A stretch of 64,000 nt of DNA from PALSA-612 sp046729255 (GCA_046729255.1 JBKPGF010000044.1:12911-76910), one strand, 5' to 3'; shown: positions 16,592 through 27,091, counted from the stretch's first letter. The notes: a model not told the origin generated them from the sequence alone. Program-made: numbers and translations.

Positions 16592-17075
16592 CGTCCCTCA
16601 CTTTCTCCTCGAGCTTGCGAAGGGCACGGCTGAGGCGCGTGGAGCACGCCGTCCGGCTGATGCCGAGTACGCGTGCGGCGGTGTCGCCATCGAGGTCGCA
16701 GACGACCCGGAGCACGATCACCTCGCGTTCGCCGGGCGAGAGGGTGTGCAGCGCCGCTTCGAGCTCCGGAGACATGCCTTCGCCGAAGACGTCCTCACTG
16801 ACGCCGACGTCCTGGAGCACATACGACTCCTCGCGGCGACGGCGGCGCGATTCGGAGCGAAAGTGATCGAGCGCCGCCGACCGCGCGATCTGGCACAGCC
16901 ACGTCCTCGCCGTGCCGCGGCGCGCGTCGAAGCGGCGCCAGCGGCCGAGCGCCCGTTCAAAGGTCTCTCCTGTCAGGTCTTCGGCCACAGTCCGGTCTCC
17001 CGTCACGTAGAGCAGGAAGGCGTAGACCGCGTCGAGGTGCTCCTCGGCGACAGTTGCGAAGCTCGTCTCCGCCAC
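16578..17075 (-). CDS. ECF-type RNA polymerase sigma factor
   Basis: Region 2 is at about residues 8-75 (AEEHLDAVYAFLLYVTGDRTVAEDLTGETFERAL, with RTWLCQIARSAALDHFR). Region 4 is at about 103-155 (LSPGEREVIVLRVVCDLDGDTAARVLGISRTACSTRLSRALRKL). Of two in-frame GTGs, 17075 is preferred because AGGAGG lies 7 nt before it; the GTG at 17081 would leave only 1 nt. The gene is co-transcribed and overlapping with the DUF4349 protein, the likely regulator. Confidence 0.9.
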   Translation of the reverse strand: MAETSFATVAEEHLDAVYAFLLYVTGDRTVAEDLTGETFERALGRWRRFDARRGTARTWLCQIARSAALDHFRSESRRRRREESYVLQDVGVSEDVFGEGMSPELEAALHTLSPGEREVIVLRVVCDLDGDTAARVLGISRTACSTRLSRALRKLEEKVRDDVLA

Positions 17076-17112
17076 CCGCACGCCTCCTATACGGCGCCGG
17101 CCGTCGCCCGCG

Positions 17113-17991
17113 TCACACGTCGTCGGACGACTTCACCGCGTGGCCGCCGAACTGCTTGCGCAGCGCCGCGTTGACCTTGGCTGCGAAGGACTCGTCCTGA
17201 CGAGATGCGAAGCGGGAGAAGAGCGCGAGCGTGATCGCCGGGGCAGGAACGCGCTCGTCGATTGCCGTCTCCACCGTCCAGCGGCCCTCACCGGAGTCCT
17301 CGACGTAGCCGCGGATGCCGCTGAGGTCCGGGTCCTCGGCGAACGCGCGCTCCAGCAGCTCGAGCAGCCAGCCCCGCACGACCGAGCCGTGCTGCCAGAG
17401 ATCGGCGAGCTGTCGAAGATCGAGCTCGAGCTCCGACGACCGCATGATCTCGAAGCCCTCGGCCAGCGACTGCATCATCCCGTACTCGATCCCGTTGTGG
17501 ACCATCTTCACGAAGTGGCCCGCACCGGAGGCGCCGACGTGCGCGTAGCCACCCTCCTGTGCGAGATCGCGTACGAACGGCTCGATCAGCGCGAACCCGT
17601 CGGCCGGGCCGCCGACCATGACGCAGTACCCCTCCTCGAGGCCCCAGACACCGCCGGAGACGCCGGCGTCGAGGAAGTGGATGCTCTTCGCGCTTGCCAC
17701 CTCCGCTCGGCGTTGCGAGTCGCGGAAGTTCGAGTTTCCGCCGTCGACGATGCTGTCGCCGTCCTCGAGCAGCGGCACGAGCGTCTGGAAGGCGTTCTCC
17801 GTCGGATCGCCCGCGGGGATCATCAGCCAGACGACGCGGGGATGGTCGAGCATGCCGACGAGCTCCACGAGCGAGCCAGCGGTGCGCGCCGGATCCGTGC
17901 GCGCGTACGTCTCGACGACGTGCCCCGCCCGCCGCAGGCGCTCCGTCATGTTGCCGCCCATCCTCCCCAGCCCGACCATGCCCAGGTTCAT
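17113..17991 (-). CDS. gnd: 6-phosphogluconate dehydrogenase, short (YqeC-type) form
   Basis: A 292-residue NAD(P)-dependent oxidative decarboxylase giving ribulose 5-phosphate. It begins MNLGMVGLGRMGGNMTERLRRAGH (Rossmann GxGxxG) and has DGGNSNFRDSQRR, LDAGVSGGVWGLEEGYCVMVGG and GAGHFVKMVHNGIEYGMMQSLAEGFE, which holds the catalytic Lys and substrate residues. It is much shorter than the 470-residue GndA form and matches the short actinobacterial/Bacillus type. ATG 17991 has GGAGGA just upstream and overlaps the pgi stop (ATGA). It is last in the tal-pgi-gnd unit. Confidence 0.92.
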   Translation of the reverse strand: MNLGMVGLGRMGGNMTERLRRAGHVVETYARTDPARTAGSLVELVGMLDHPRVVWLMIPAGDPTENAFQTLVPLLEDGDSIVDGGNSNFRDSQRRAEVASAKSIHFLDAGVSGGVWGLEEGYCVMVGGPADGFALIEPFVRDLAQEGGYAHVGASGAGHFVKMVHNGIEYGMMQSLAEGFEIMRSSELELDLRQLADLWQHGSVVRGWLLELLERAFAEDPDLSGIRGYVEDSGEGRWTVETAIDERVPAPAITLALFSRFASRQDESFAAKVNAALRKQFGGHAVKSSDDV

Positions 17992-19334
17992 AAGTCCTCC
18001 AGTTTGACTCGTACGACGGGACGCCCGCGCGCCTTCAGCGCCTCGTAGTCTCCCGCGGCCTGCGCCTCGATGAGGCGGCGGAAGCCGAACTTCCGCTTCG
18101 GAATCGACACATCCTTGCCGGGGTCGTCCACCACCTGGATGAAGTGCCCGAGCGGCGGGCCTCCTTTGTGCAGCTGGCCAGTCGAATGGAGGTAGCGCGG
18201 GCCGAGGCCAACCGTCACCACGCAGCCCGTCGAGCGGGCGCGCTCGACGAGCGGCTGGAGCTCGTGCTCCCGGTCCGGGTCGATGAATGCCTGGACGGCG
18301 ACGTAGTCGCCGTCCAGGACATCGGCGAGCAGCGCCTCCACTGTCCCGTTCGGACCGGTTCGAGGGACTGTCCTCGGGACATGTCCCGAATCGAGGATGA
18401 CGCGCGTCCGCTCCTTCGCCTCCTCGACGTCGGGCTGATCGAACGGATTGATGCCGATGACGGCGCCGGCCACTGCGGTCGCCATCTCCAAGCGGAAGAA
18501 CTCGGCGCCGAGGTCGGCCTGCGCGTCGAGCTCGAGCTCCAGGTACTGCCGGTCGACGCCGTCCGCCGACTCCCCCGCTGCAGGCACGATGCCCTTCCCT
18601 TCCTTGCCCGTCGACTCCGCGAGCAGCTGCTCGAGCCAGAGGCCGAGGCCGGACGGATTCTCGAAGACAACCTTGTCGCGCCCCTCCTCCCAGCCTTCCC
18701 CGAGCGCGAGGCCGAGCTCGAGACCCGGGTTCGCGTCGGCGACCCGGCAGGCGTCGTGCATCTCCTCGGCGGCATCCAGCAGCGCGCCGAGATCGACACC
18801 GGCCAGCGCTGCCGGCAGGAGCCCGAAGACCGAGAGCGCCGAGTAGCGCCCGCCGATGGTCGGCTCCCCAGCCACGGTCGTGATTCGACGCTCGCGCGCG
18901 AGTTGCTCGAGCGGCGACCCCGGGTCGGTGATCGCCAGGAACGCATCCGCGCGCTTGCCGGTGCGCTCCCAGAGATGGTCGAAGTGACAGCGCGTCTCGA
19001 CCGTCGACCCCGACTTCGACGAGATCACGAAGAGCGCTCCCTCGACGTCGAGCCTCCGCAACGCGGCCGGATGCGTCGTGTCGAGCACTTCCAGCGGCGC
19101 GTCGAACGACCCGCCGAGGACGAGCGGCGCGAGGCTCGAGCCGCCCATGCCGCAGACGACAACCCGCTCTCGCCGGTGCGACTCGACGAGACGCTCGAGC
19201 TCCTCGGAGCGCTGCCTCATGCGCAGCGGCTCGTCGAGCCAGCCCAGCCACTGTGCCTCGTCCTTTCCCGTCCAGACGGTCGGATCCCGCTCCCAGATCC
19301 GCTCCAGCAGTTCCCCCGCCTCTATGTCAAGCAG
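17988..19334 (-). CDS. pgi: Glucose-6-phosphate isomerase, with noncanonical start
   Basis: Interconverts glucose 6-phosphate and fructose 6-phosphate. Visible motifs are VVCGMGGSSLAPLVL, VISSKSGSTVET, TIGGRYSALSVFGLLPAALAGVD, FENPSGLGLW and GINPFDQPDVEEAK. The first ATG (19220) cuts off conserved sequence: in frame upstream lie LLERIWERDPTVWTGKDEAQ and WLGWLDEP, typical of PGI modules next to transaldolase. That stretch has no ATG, GTG or TTG; the open frame begins just before CTG 19334, which overlaps the tal stop (CTGCTTGA). A CTG start is proposed. Repeat element C lies inside the gene at about residues 312-332. Confidence 0.88.
   Translation of the reverse strand: MLDIEAGELLERIWERDPTVWTGKDEAQWLGWLDEPLRMRQRSEELERLVESHRRERVVVCGMGGSSLAPLVLGGSFDAPLEVLDTTHPAALRRLDVEGALFVISSKSGSTVETRCHFDHLWERTGKRADAFLAITDPGSPLEQLARERRITTVAGEPTIGGRYSALSVFGLLPAALAGVDLGALLDAAEEMHDACRVADANPGLELGLALGEGWEEGRDKVVFENPSGLGLWLEQLLAESTGKEGKGIVPAAGESADGVDRQYLELELDAQADLGAEFFRLEMATAVAGAVIGINPFDQPDVEEAKERTRVILDSGHVPRTVPRTGPNGTVEALLADVLDGDYVAVQAFIDPDREHELQPLVERARSTGCVVTVGLGPRYLHSTGQLHKGGPPLGHFIQVVDDPGKDVSIPKRKFGFRRLIEAQAAGDYEALKARGRPVVRVKLEDL
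18338..18388 (-). repeat. Element C copy inside pgi (GGACATGTCC / GGACAGTCCC)
   Basis: On the minus strand GGACATGTCC is followed by GAGGACAGTCCC and, after 15 bp, GGGACAGTGG. The ATGTCC ... GGACAGTCCC arrangement recurs at 25079-25125 and, in part, at 62355-62398. Here it is read in frame as HVPRTVPRTGPNGT, a Pro/Arg-rich stretch unlike the rest of PGI. Confidence 0.6.
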
Positions 19335-20424
19335 TGCTCAGTGCTCCCTGCTTCTGCCGAATTCCTTCGAGCGCCTCGGCGAACGAGTCGGAGAACTTCT
19401 CCACGCCCTCACGCTCCAGTGCGTCGGTGACGTCGTCGTAGTCGATACCGGCCTCGGCGAGCCGCGCGAACAGCTCGTCAGCCTCCTCGAGGCTCTCCTC
19501 GAGCGTCAGCGCGACCTCGCCGTGGTCCTGGAAGGCGCTGATCGTCTCCTCGGGCATCGTGTTGACCGTCTGCGGGCCGATCAGCTCCTCGACGTAGAGG
19601 ACGTCCCGGTACTCGGGGTTCTTCGTGGACGTCGAGGCCCAGAGGCACCATTGCTTCGAGGCGCCCGCGGCCTCCAGCTTTGCCCACCTCTCTCCGCCGA
19701 AGACCTCCTGCCAATTTCGGTATGCGAGCTTCGCGTTTGCGACGGCGAGCTTGCCCTTCAGCTCCGGCCGGCCGATCTCGTCCAGCCGCTTGTCGGTCTC
19801 CGTGTCCACCCGCGAGACGAAGAAGCTCGCCACGGAGCTCACCGGAGCCGGATCGTCGCCGCCGGCGACGAGCCGTTCGATGCCGCGGATGTACGCGTCC
19901 ATCACCTGGCGGTGCCGCTCCAGCGAGAAGATGAGCGTGACGTTGATCGAGTGGCCGGCAGCGATCACGTCCTCGATGGCCGGTAGCCCGGCCTCCGTCC
20001 CCGGGATCTTCACGTAGAGGTTCGGCCGGTCGATCCGCTCGTGCAGCTCCAGTGCCTGCTCACGCGACCCGTCGGTGTCGTAGGCGAGCGTCGGATCGAC
20101 CTCGATCGAGACGTAGCCGCGCAGACCGGCTCCGCCGTCCCACACCCGCTGCATGAGGTCGCACGCGTTGCCGACGTCCCGTGCCGCCAGCTCGAAGAAC
20201 ACGTCGCGCGGCTCCGAGCCGTTGAGCCCCCGCAGCTGGCTGTCATAGCGCGTCCCCTCCGACATCGCTTTCTGAAAAATCGTCGGATTGGAGGTCACGC
20301 CGCAGACTGCGTCGGCATTCATCATCCGCTCCAGCGTCCCGGTCTCGAAGAGATCGCGGGAGAGGAAGTCGATCCACACGCTCTGTCCGAGCGCCGACAG
20401 TTGATGCAGGCGCGATTCGGGCAT
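19327..20424 (-). CDS. tal: Transaldolase
   Basis: Transfers dihydroxyacetone units in the non-oxidative pentose-phosphate pathway. The 365-residue protein begins MPESRLHQLSALGQSVWIDFLSRD and has GVTSNPTIFQKAMSEG, EVDPTLAYDT, the Schiff-base Lys in PNLYVKIPGTEAG, SINVTLIFSLERHRQVMDAYIRG and QWCLWASTSTKNPEYRD. This matches the long actinobacterial Tal (about 360-370 residues). The start is ATG 20424, 24 bp from the divergent tkt start. The pgi reading frame begins at its stop, so the pair is coupled. Confidence 0.94.
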   Translation of the reverse strand: MPESRLHQLSALGQSVWIDFLSRDLFETGTLERMMNADAVCGVTSNPTIFQKAMSEGTRYDSQLRGLNGSEPRDVFFELAARDVGNACDLMQRVWDGGAGLRGYVSIEVDPTLAYDTDGSREQALELHERIDRPNLYVKIPGTEAGLPAIEDVIAAGHSINVTLIFSLERHRQVMDAYIRGIERLVAGGDDPAPVSSVASFFVSRVDTETDKRLDEIGRPELKGKLAVANAKLAYRNWQEVFGGERWAKLEAAGASKQWCLWASTSTKNPEYRDVLYVEELIGPQTVNTMPEETISAFQDHGEVALTLEESLEEADELFARLAEAGIDYDDVTDALEREGVEKFSDSFAEALEGIRQKQGALSTA

Positions 20425-20436
20425 CTCTCTTCGGGT

Positions 20437-20442
20437 TACGTT
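20437..20442 (+). promoter_or_regulatory. Candidate -10 box TACGTT for tkt
   Basis: TACGTT ends 6 nt before the tkt ATG, consistent with a leaderless transcript. On the other strand TAACGT (20443-20438) could serve tal. Both would have to share the 24-bp gap. Confidence 0.35.
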
Positions 20443-20448
20443 ACACCC

Positions 20449-22293
20449 ATGACCACGAGTGAGCGCTGGCGCGAACTGGGGCAGCAGCTCCGCGTCGACG
20501 CGATTCGCCCCAGCGCGATCGCCGGCTCCGGCCACCCGACGTCGGGCATGTCGGCGGCGGACCTCATGGCTGTGCTCGTCGACGGTCACCTGCGCTACGA
20601 CTGGGAGAGCCCCAAGGCGCCGACGAACGACCGCCTCATCTTCTCCAAGGGTCATGCATCGACGCTGCTCTACGGGATCTTTCGTGCAGCCGGCGTGATC
20701 TCGGCGGACGACTTCGCGACGTACCGGCAGTTCGGATCGCAGCTGGAGGGACATCCGACACCGGTGCTGCCGTGGGTCGATGTCGCCACGGGCTCGCTGG
20801 GACAGGGGCTGCCCATCGGTGTCGGCATGGCGATCGCCGGCAAGCACCTCGACCGGCTGCCGTACCGCGTCTGGGTGCTCTGCGGGGACTCGGAGCTGGC
20901 CGAGGGATCGATGTGGGAAGCCTTCGAGCATGCTGCCCACTACGGGCTCGACAACCTCACTGCCGTCGTCGACGTGAACCGGCTCGGCCAGCGTGGCGAG
21001 ACGATGGTCGGACGTGACACGGGCGTGCTCGCCGAGCGGGCGCGCGCGTTCGGCTGGCACGCCATCGAGATCGACGGCCACGACGTCGACGAGATCGACA
21101 GCGCGTACAGCGACGCCGAGGCGCTGACGGGCCGGCCGACAGCGGTCTTCGCAGCGACCGTGAAAGGCAAGGGGGTAAAGGCGGTCGAGGACGAAAACGG
21201 CTGGCACGGCAAGCCGCTCGACGACCCCGAGGCAGCGATCGCCGAGCTCGGCGGTGTACGCGACCTGCGCCTCGAGCCGAGGCTGCCGGAGCCCGCCGAG
21301 CCCCACCGCTTCGAGACGGGACCGCTCGAGCTGCCGCGCTACGAGCTCGGCGAGGAGGTCGCGACTCGCAAGGCCTACGGCGAAGCGCTCGCTGCGGTCG
21401 GCGCCGCCCGGGGCGACGTCGTCGCCGTCGACGGCGAGGTGTCGAACTCGACCTTCGCAGAGGTGTTCGCGAAGGCGCATCCCGACAGGTACTTCGAGAT
21501 GTACATCGCCGAGCAGCAGATGATCGCGGCGGCAGTCGGCCTCCAGGCGCGCGGCTGGCGACCGTTTGCCTCGACCTTCGCGGCCTTCCTGAGCCGCGCG
21601 TACGACTTCATCCGCATGGCGGCCATCAGCCGCGCGACGATGTGTCTCTGCGGGTCGCACGCCGGCGTCTCCATCGGAGAAGACGGCCCGTCGCAGATGG
21701 CGATGGAGGACATCGCGATGCTGCGCGCGGTGCACGGCTCGACCGTCCTCCACCCGTGTGACGCGAATCAGACGGCAAAGCTCGTGGCCGCGATGGCGGA
21801 CGTCGAGGGCATCTCGTATCTCCGGACGCTGCGGCCGGCGACACCGGTGCTCTACGGGCCGGACGAGGAGTTCGCGATCGGCGGCAGTCGGGTGCTGCGC
21901 TCCTCGGACGACGACGCCGTGGCCATCGTCGCGGCGGGCATCACCGTCCACGAGGCGTTGAAGGCGGTCGACGCACTCGCCGAGGACGGCCTCGCCGCCA
22001 GCGTGATCGACTGCTACTCGATCAAGCCGATCGACGCGGCGACGCTGCTCGCCGCCGCCGAGGCAACCGACGGTCGCCTGGTAACGGTGGAGGACCACTG
22101 GCCCGAAGGTGGTCTGGGCGAGGCCGTTCTAAGCGCCTTCGCCGAGAGCGAGACTCGGCCGCGAGTTCGGAAGCTCGCCGTTACCGACATGCCCCGCTCG
22201 GGCAAGCCCGCCGATCTCATGAAGGCGGCCGGTATCGATGCGGAGGCGATCGCCGCCGCCGTGAAAGCGCTAGCGCTAGAACGCGTCCGCTGA
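20449..22293 (+). CDS. tkt: Transketolase, single-chain
   Basis: A 614-residue thiamine-diphosphate enzyme moving two-carbon units between sugar phosphates. The N-half has SGHPTSGMSAADLMAVL, KGHASTLLYGIF and the ThDP/Mg motif GDSELAEGSMWEAFEHAAHYGLDN with VVDVNRLGQ. The pyrimidine domain has YIAEQQMIAAAVGLQARGWRPFASTFAAFLSRAYDFIRM, and a C-terminal domain ends near ALALERVR. The start is ATG 20449. The 3' end overlaps the convergent FAD-reductase gene by 18 bp. With tal, pgi and gnd this forms a pentose-phosphate cluster. Confidence 0.94.
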   Translation: MTTSERWRELGQQLRVDAIRPSAIAGSGHPTSGMSAADLMAVLVDGHLRYDWESPKAPTNDRLIFSKGHASTLLYGIFRAAGVISADDFATYRQFGSQLEGHPTPVLPWVDVATGSLGQGLPIGVGMAIAGKHLDRLPYRVWVLCGDSELAEGSMWEAFEHAAHYGLDNLTAVVDVNRLGQRGETMVGRDTGVLAERARAFGWHAIEIDGHDVDEIDSAYSDAEALTGRPTAVFAATVKGKGVKAVEDENGWHGKPLDDPEAAIAELGGVRDLRLEPRLPEPAEPHRFETGPLELPRYELGEEVATRKAYGEALAAVGAARGDVVAVDGEVSNSTFAEVFAKAHPDRYFEMYIAEQQMIAAAVGLQARGWRPFASTFAAFLSRAYDFIRMAAISRATMCLCGSHAGVSIGEDGPSQMAMEDIAMLRAVHGSTVLHPCDANQTAKLVAAMADVEGISYLRTLRPATPVLYGPDEEFAIGGSRVLRSSDDDAVAIVAAGITVHEALKAVDALAEDGLAASVIDCYSIKPIDAATLLAAAEATDGRLVTVEDHWPEGGLGEAVLSAFAESETRPRVRKLAVTDMPRSGKPADLMKAAGIDAEAIAAAVKALALERVR

Positions 22294-23448
22294 CGCGCCG
22301 TCGCGGATCAGCTCTTTGATCCGCTCGTTCTCGTCGTCCTCCTGACCCATCGTCAGCGCGGCGACGATGCGGCCCTCGGCGGTGTGCAGGCAGACGGCCT
22401 TGCCCTCGTGGAAGTCACCGTGCTGGACGACGTCGTCGTGTCCGGTGGCGTCGCCGAAGAAGCGGATGCTCGCGCCGAAGATCTCCGAGAAGAAGCTCGA
22501 GACGGTGTCGTAGCCCTTGCCCGCGTCGGCGAGGAGCTTCCCGAGCTCGGCGCCCTGGTAGTTCGCGTTCGACCAATGCTCGATCCGACGGCTGCGGTCG
22601 AAGATCGGGTCGTGGAAGCGCGCGACGTCACCGACGGCGTAGATGCCCTTCCGGGATGTCTCGAAGCGCTCGTTGACGATCACGCCGTCATCTACATCGA
22701 GGCCGGACCCGTCGAGGAAGCCCGTGGTCGGGGTGACACCGATGCCCGCGATCAGCAGGTCGGCGTCGCGCTCCTCGCCCTTCCGCGTGACGACCGACGC
22801 GATCTGGCCGTCTCCGCGGACATCGGCCACCTCGTCCTCCCAGAGCAGCTCTACGCCCTTCTCCGCGTACAGCTCCTTCAGGTAGTCCGAGTACGCGGGG
22901 GTGTCCAGCGCGCGAAACAGCTGGCTGCCGCGATCGCAGAGCGTCACCTGCAGGCCGAGCTGGGTCAGCGACGCCGCGGTCTCCAGGCCGATGAAGTTCG
23001 AACCGACGATGAACGCTCGCTTGGACTGCTCTGCGCGCTCGCGGATGACCGTCGAGTCGGTGAGCGTCCGCAGCGTGAAGACGCCGCCGAGGTCGCCTCC
23101 AGGGACGTCTAGCCGGCGTGGCGAGGCACCGCTCGCGATGACGAGCGTGTCGTACGGCACGCGTTCGCCGGTCGACAGCTCGACCTCGCCGTCGTGAACG
23201 GCGGCCACCGTCATGTGCAGATCGCACTCGCACCCGTGCTCGGCGTAGAACTCGGGCGGCTCGACGAGCGTGCCCTCGGCGTCGATCTCGCCACGGAGGT
23301 ACCGCTTCGACAGCGGCGGGCGGTGGTACGGGAACGAGACATCCGCGCTGAGCAGGCGGAGCGGTTCCTCGCCGCCCGCTTCGCGGTAGGCGCTGACGGT
23401 CTTCGCCGAAGCAAGGCCGCCGCCGACGATGGCGATCCCGGCGCTCAC
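22276..23448 (-). CDS. FAD-dependent NAD(P)H reductase (ferredoxin/rubredoxin reductase type)
   Basis: A 390-residue two-dinucleotide-binding flavoprotein. The FAD motif is IAIVGGGLASAKTVSAYREAG, with SFPYHRPPLSKRYL and DTLVIASGASPRRL. The NAD motif is AFIVGSNFIGLETAASLTQLGLQVTL, the FAD-ribityl motif GIYAVGDVARFHDP. The C-terminus (EHWSNANYQGAELGKLL) matches BphA4/ferredoxin-reductase-like enzymes. The electron acceptor is not encoded nearby. The start is GTG 23448, divergent from the ABC-F gene. Confidence 0.87.
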   Translation of the reverse strand: MSAGIAIVGGGLASAKTVSAYREAGGEEPLRLLSADVSFPYHRPPLSKRYLRGEIDAEGTLVEPPEFYAEHGCECDLHMTVAAVHDGEVELSTGERVPYDTLVIASGASPRRLDVPGGDLGGVFTLRTLTDSTVIRERAEQSKRAFIVGSNFIGLETAASLTQLGLQVTLCDRGSQLFRALDTPAYSDYLKELYAEKGVELLWEDEVADVRGDGQIASVVTRKGEERDADLLIAGIGVTPTTGFLDGSGLDVDDGVIVNERFETSRKGIYAVGDVARFHDPIFDRSRRIEHWSNANYQGAELGKLLADAGKGYDTVSSFFSEIFGASIRFFGDATGHDDVVQHGDFHEGKAVCLHTAEGRIVAALTMGQEDDENERIKELIRDGASADAF

Positions 23449-23459
23449 GTGGTGCTCTC

Positions 23460-23465
23460 TACCCT
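23460..23465 (+). promoter_or_regulatory. Candidate -10 box TACCCT for ABC-F gene
   Basis: TACCCT ends 10 nt before ATG 23476, so the 5' leader would be only a few bases. The same hexamer serves as the -10 of the trp promoter at 40106. Confidence 0.35.
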
Positions 23466-23475
23466 GTAACGCGCC

Positions 23476-25356
<1,881 letters not shown>

Positions 25357-25366
25357 GGTCGGGCCC

Positions 25367-26011
25367 GTGGGAGATCGGCTTCGCCCCGTCTGGGACTTCA
25401 ACGACCTCGGCGCTTCGCGACAGCGGTTCCGCGAGCTCCTCGAGAGTGAGGAGGCGGATGCCGGCCGCGCCGAGGTGCTGACGCAGCTCGCGCGCGTCGA
25501 AGGGCTCGAGGACGGCTTCGAGGAAGGCGACCGGCTGCTCGACGAGGCCGCCTCGCTCGCCGGCGACGATCCAACCGTCAAGGCGCGGCTCGATCTCGAG
25601 CGCGGCAGGCTGCGCCGCTCGGCAGGAGATCCCGAGTCCGCGCTGCCGATGTTCGAGCGGTCGTTCGAGACGGCGCTCGCAATCCCGCACGAGTTCATCG
25701 CGGTCGACGCCGCGCACATGGCGGCGATCGCCGCACCGGACCAGGAAACCCGCCTCGCCTGGGCCGACCGCGGCATCGAGCTTGCGAAGTCGTCGGGCGA
25801 TCCCGACGTCGTCGGGTGGCTCGGCTCCCTCTACAACAACGTCGGCTGGGACTACTTCGACGCGGGCGAGTACGACATCGCCCTCGACTGGTTCGAGCGC
25901 GCGCTCGTGGAGCGCGAGCGCAGGCCGGACGAGACCGAGCGGATCCAGCTCGCCGTCGAGGCGGTGGAAGAGGCTCGCCGCATGCTCGAGTCCACGGCGA
26001 CGCGTGAATAG
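25367..26011 (+). CDS. TPR-repeat protein
   Basis: A 214-residue all-helical protein with tetratricopeptide-like repeats, for example GRLRRSAGDPESALPMFERSFETALAI and LYNNVGWDYFDAGEYDIALDWFERALVERERR, the latter a near-canonical TPR. It begins VGDRLRPVWDFNDLGASRQRFRELL. Such proteins are usually scaffolds; homologues are often annotated only as tetratricopeptide repeat proteins. No signal peptide. GTG 25367 lies 10 bp after the ABC-F stop, and the 3' end overlaps the M20 gene by 8 bp, so the three probably form one operon. Confidence 0.8.
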   Translation: MGDRLRPVWDFNDLGASRQRFRELLESEEADAGRAEVLTQLARVEGLEDGFEEGDRLLDEAASLAGDDPTVKARLDLERGRLRRSAGDPESALPMFERSFETALAIPHEFIAVDAAHMAAIAAPDQETRLAWADRGIELAKSSGDPDVVGWLGSLYNNVGWDYFDAGEYDIALDWFERALVERERRPDETERIQLAVEAVEEARRMLESTATRE

Positions 26012-27083
26012 CGAGGCGGCCGTCTCGCTCCTTCGGCGGCTCGTCGAGATCGAGTCGCCGACGGGCTCTGCCGGTGTCGTCGAGGTGGCAGGGGTGATGG
26101 CTGCGGAGCTGCGGGCGCGCGGCGCGCAGGCGTCGGTCCTGCCAGGCGGCCATGTCCGGGCAGACCTGCCCGGCAACGGCGAACCGCTCGCGGTTTTCGG
26201 GCACACGGACACCGTCTGGCCCGAGGGCACCCTGGCGGCGATGCCCTTTGCAGTCGACGGCGGCGTGGCACGCGGCCCGGGCGTCTACGACATGAAGGCG
26301 TGTCTCGTGCTCATCTTGGCCGCCCTGGACGAGACCGGACCCCAGCGTCGCGCGCTCCGGATATTCCTCACGGCGGACGAGGAGCACGGCAGCCGCACGG
26401 CGCGAGACGCGCTGCGCATCGCGGTGGACGGGGTGGCTGCCGCATTCGTGGTCGAGCCGCCGACGGCTGCCGGTCATCTCAAGACTTCGCGCAAAGGTCT
26501 CGGACGCTTCCGGATAACGGTGGAGGGACGCCCGGCGCACGCCGGCACGAACCTCGCCGACGGCGTGAGCGCGATCGAGGAGCTTGCTCATCAGATCATC
26601 CGCGTGCACGCGCTCACCGATCCCGAGCGTGGCGTCACGGTGAACGTCGGCACGATCGAGGGCGGGACCACCGAGAACGTCGTCGCGGCGCACGCCGAAG
26701 CGAGGCTCGACGTGAGGGTCCGGCATGCCGCAGATGTCGGGGTCATCGAGCGAACGCTGCGAGAGCTCGAGCCTGTCGTCCCCGGAACGACGCTCCTGGT
26801 CGACGGCGGCTGGACGCGGCCGCCGCTCGAGCAGTCGCTCGCCTCGCGCACGCTCCTGGAGAAGGCGCAGGAGCACGGTCGCGAGCTCGGGCTGGAGCTA
26901 CACGGCGAGGCCTCCGGAGGAGGCTCCGACGGGAACCTCATCGGCGCTCTCGGAGTGCCGGTGCTCGACGGGCTCGGGGCGCAGGGAGGCGGCGCACACG
27001 GGTACGACGAGCACGTCCGCCTGGACACGATCGGCGTGAGGGCGCATCTGCTTGCGCGCCTGCTCGAGGAGCCTGGTCTGTAG
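26004..27083 (+). CDS. M20-family metallopeptidase (carboxypeptidase G2-like)
   Basis: A 359-residue zinc-dependent exopeptidase. The first metal motif is GHTDTV (His67, Asp69), the bridging Asp in GPGVYDMKAC, catalytic/metal Glu in LTADEEHGS, and late His in GGGAHGYDEH. A dimerisation domain starts at LKTSRKGLGRFRITVEGRPAHAGTNLADGVSAIEEL. It resembles glutamate carboxypeptidases; substrate unknown. The start GTG 26004 overlaps the TPR stop. It ends 8 bp from the convergent GGDEF gene. Confidence 0.88.
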   Translation: MNSEAAVSLLRRLVEIESPTGSAGVVEVAGVMAAELRARGAQASVLPGGHVRADLPGNGEPLAVFGHTDTVWPEGTLAAMPFAVDGGVARGPGVYDMKACLVLILAALDETGPQRRALRIFLTADEEHGSRTARDALRIAVDGVAAAFVVEPPTAAGHLKTSRKGLGRFRITVEGRPAHAGTNLADGVSAIEELAHQIIRVHALTDPERGVTVNVGTIEGGTTENVVAAHAEARLDVRVRHAADVGVIERTLRELEPVVPGTTLLVDGGWTRPPLEQSLASRTLLEKAQEHGRELGLELHGEASGGGSDGNLIGALGVPVLDGLGAQGGGAHGYDEHVRLDTIGVRAHLLARLLEEPGL

Positions 27084-27091
27084 GAGGACTG

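Noticed and set aside
19327..22098. 923-codon frame including transaldolase
   Set aside because: Only the part from ATG 20424 downstream is transaldolase; the rest is antisense to tkt, not a fusion.
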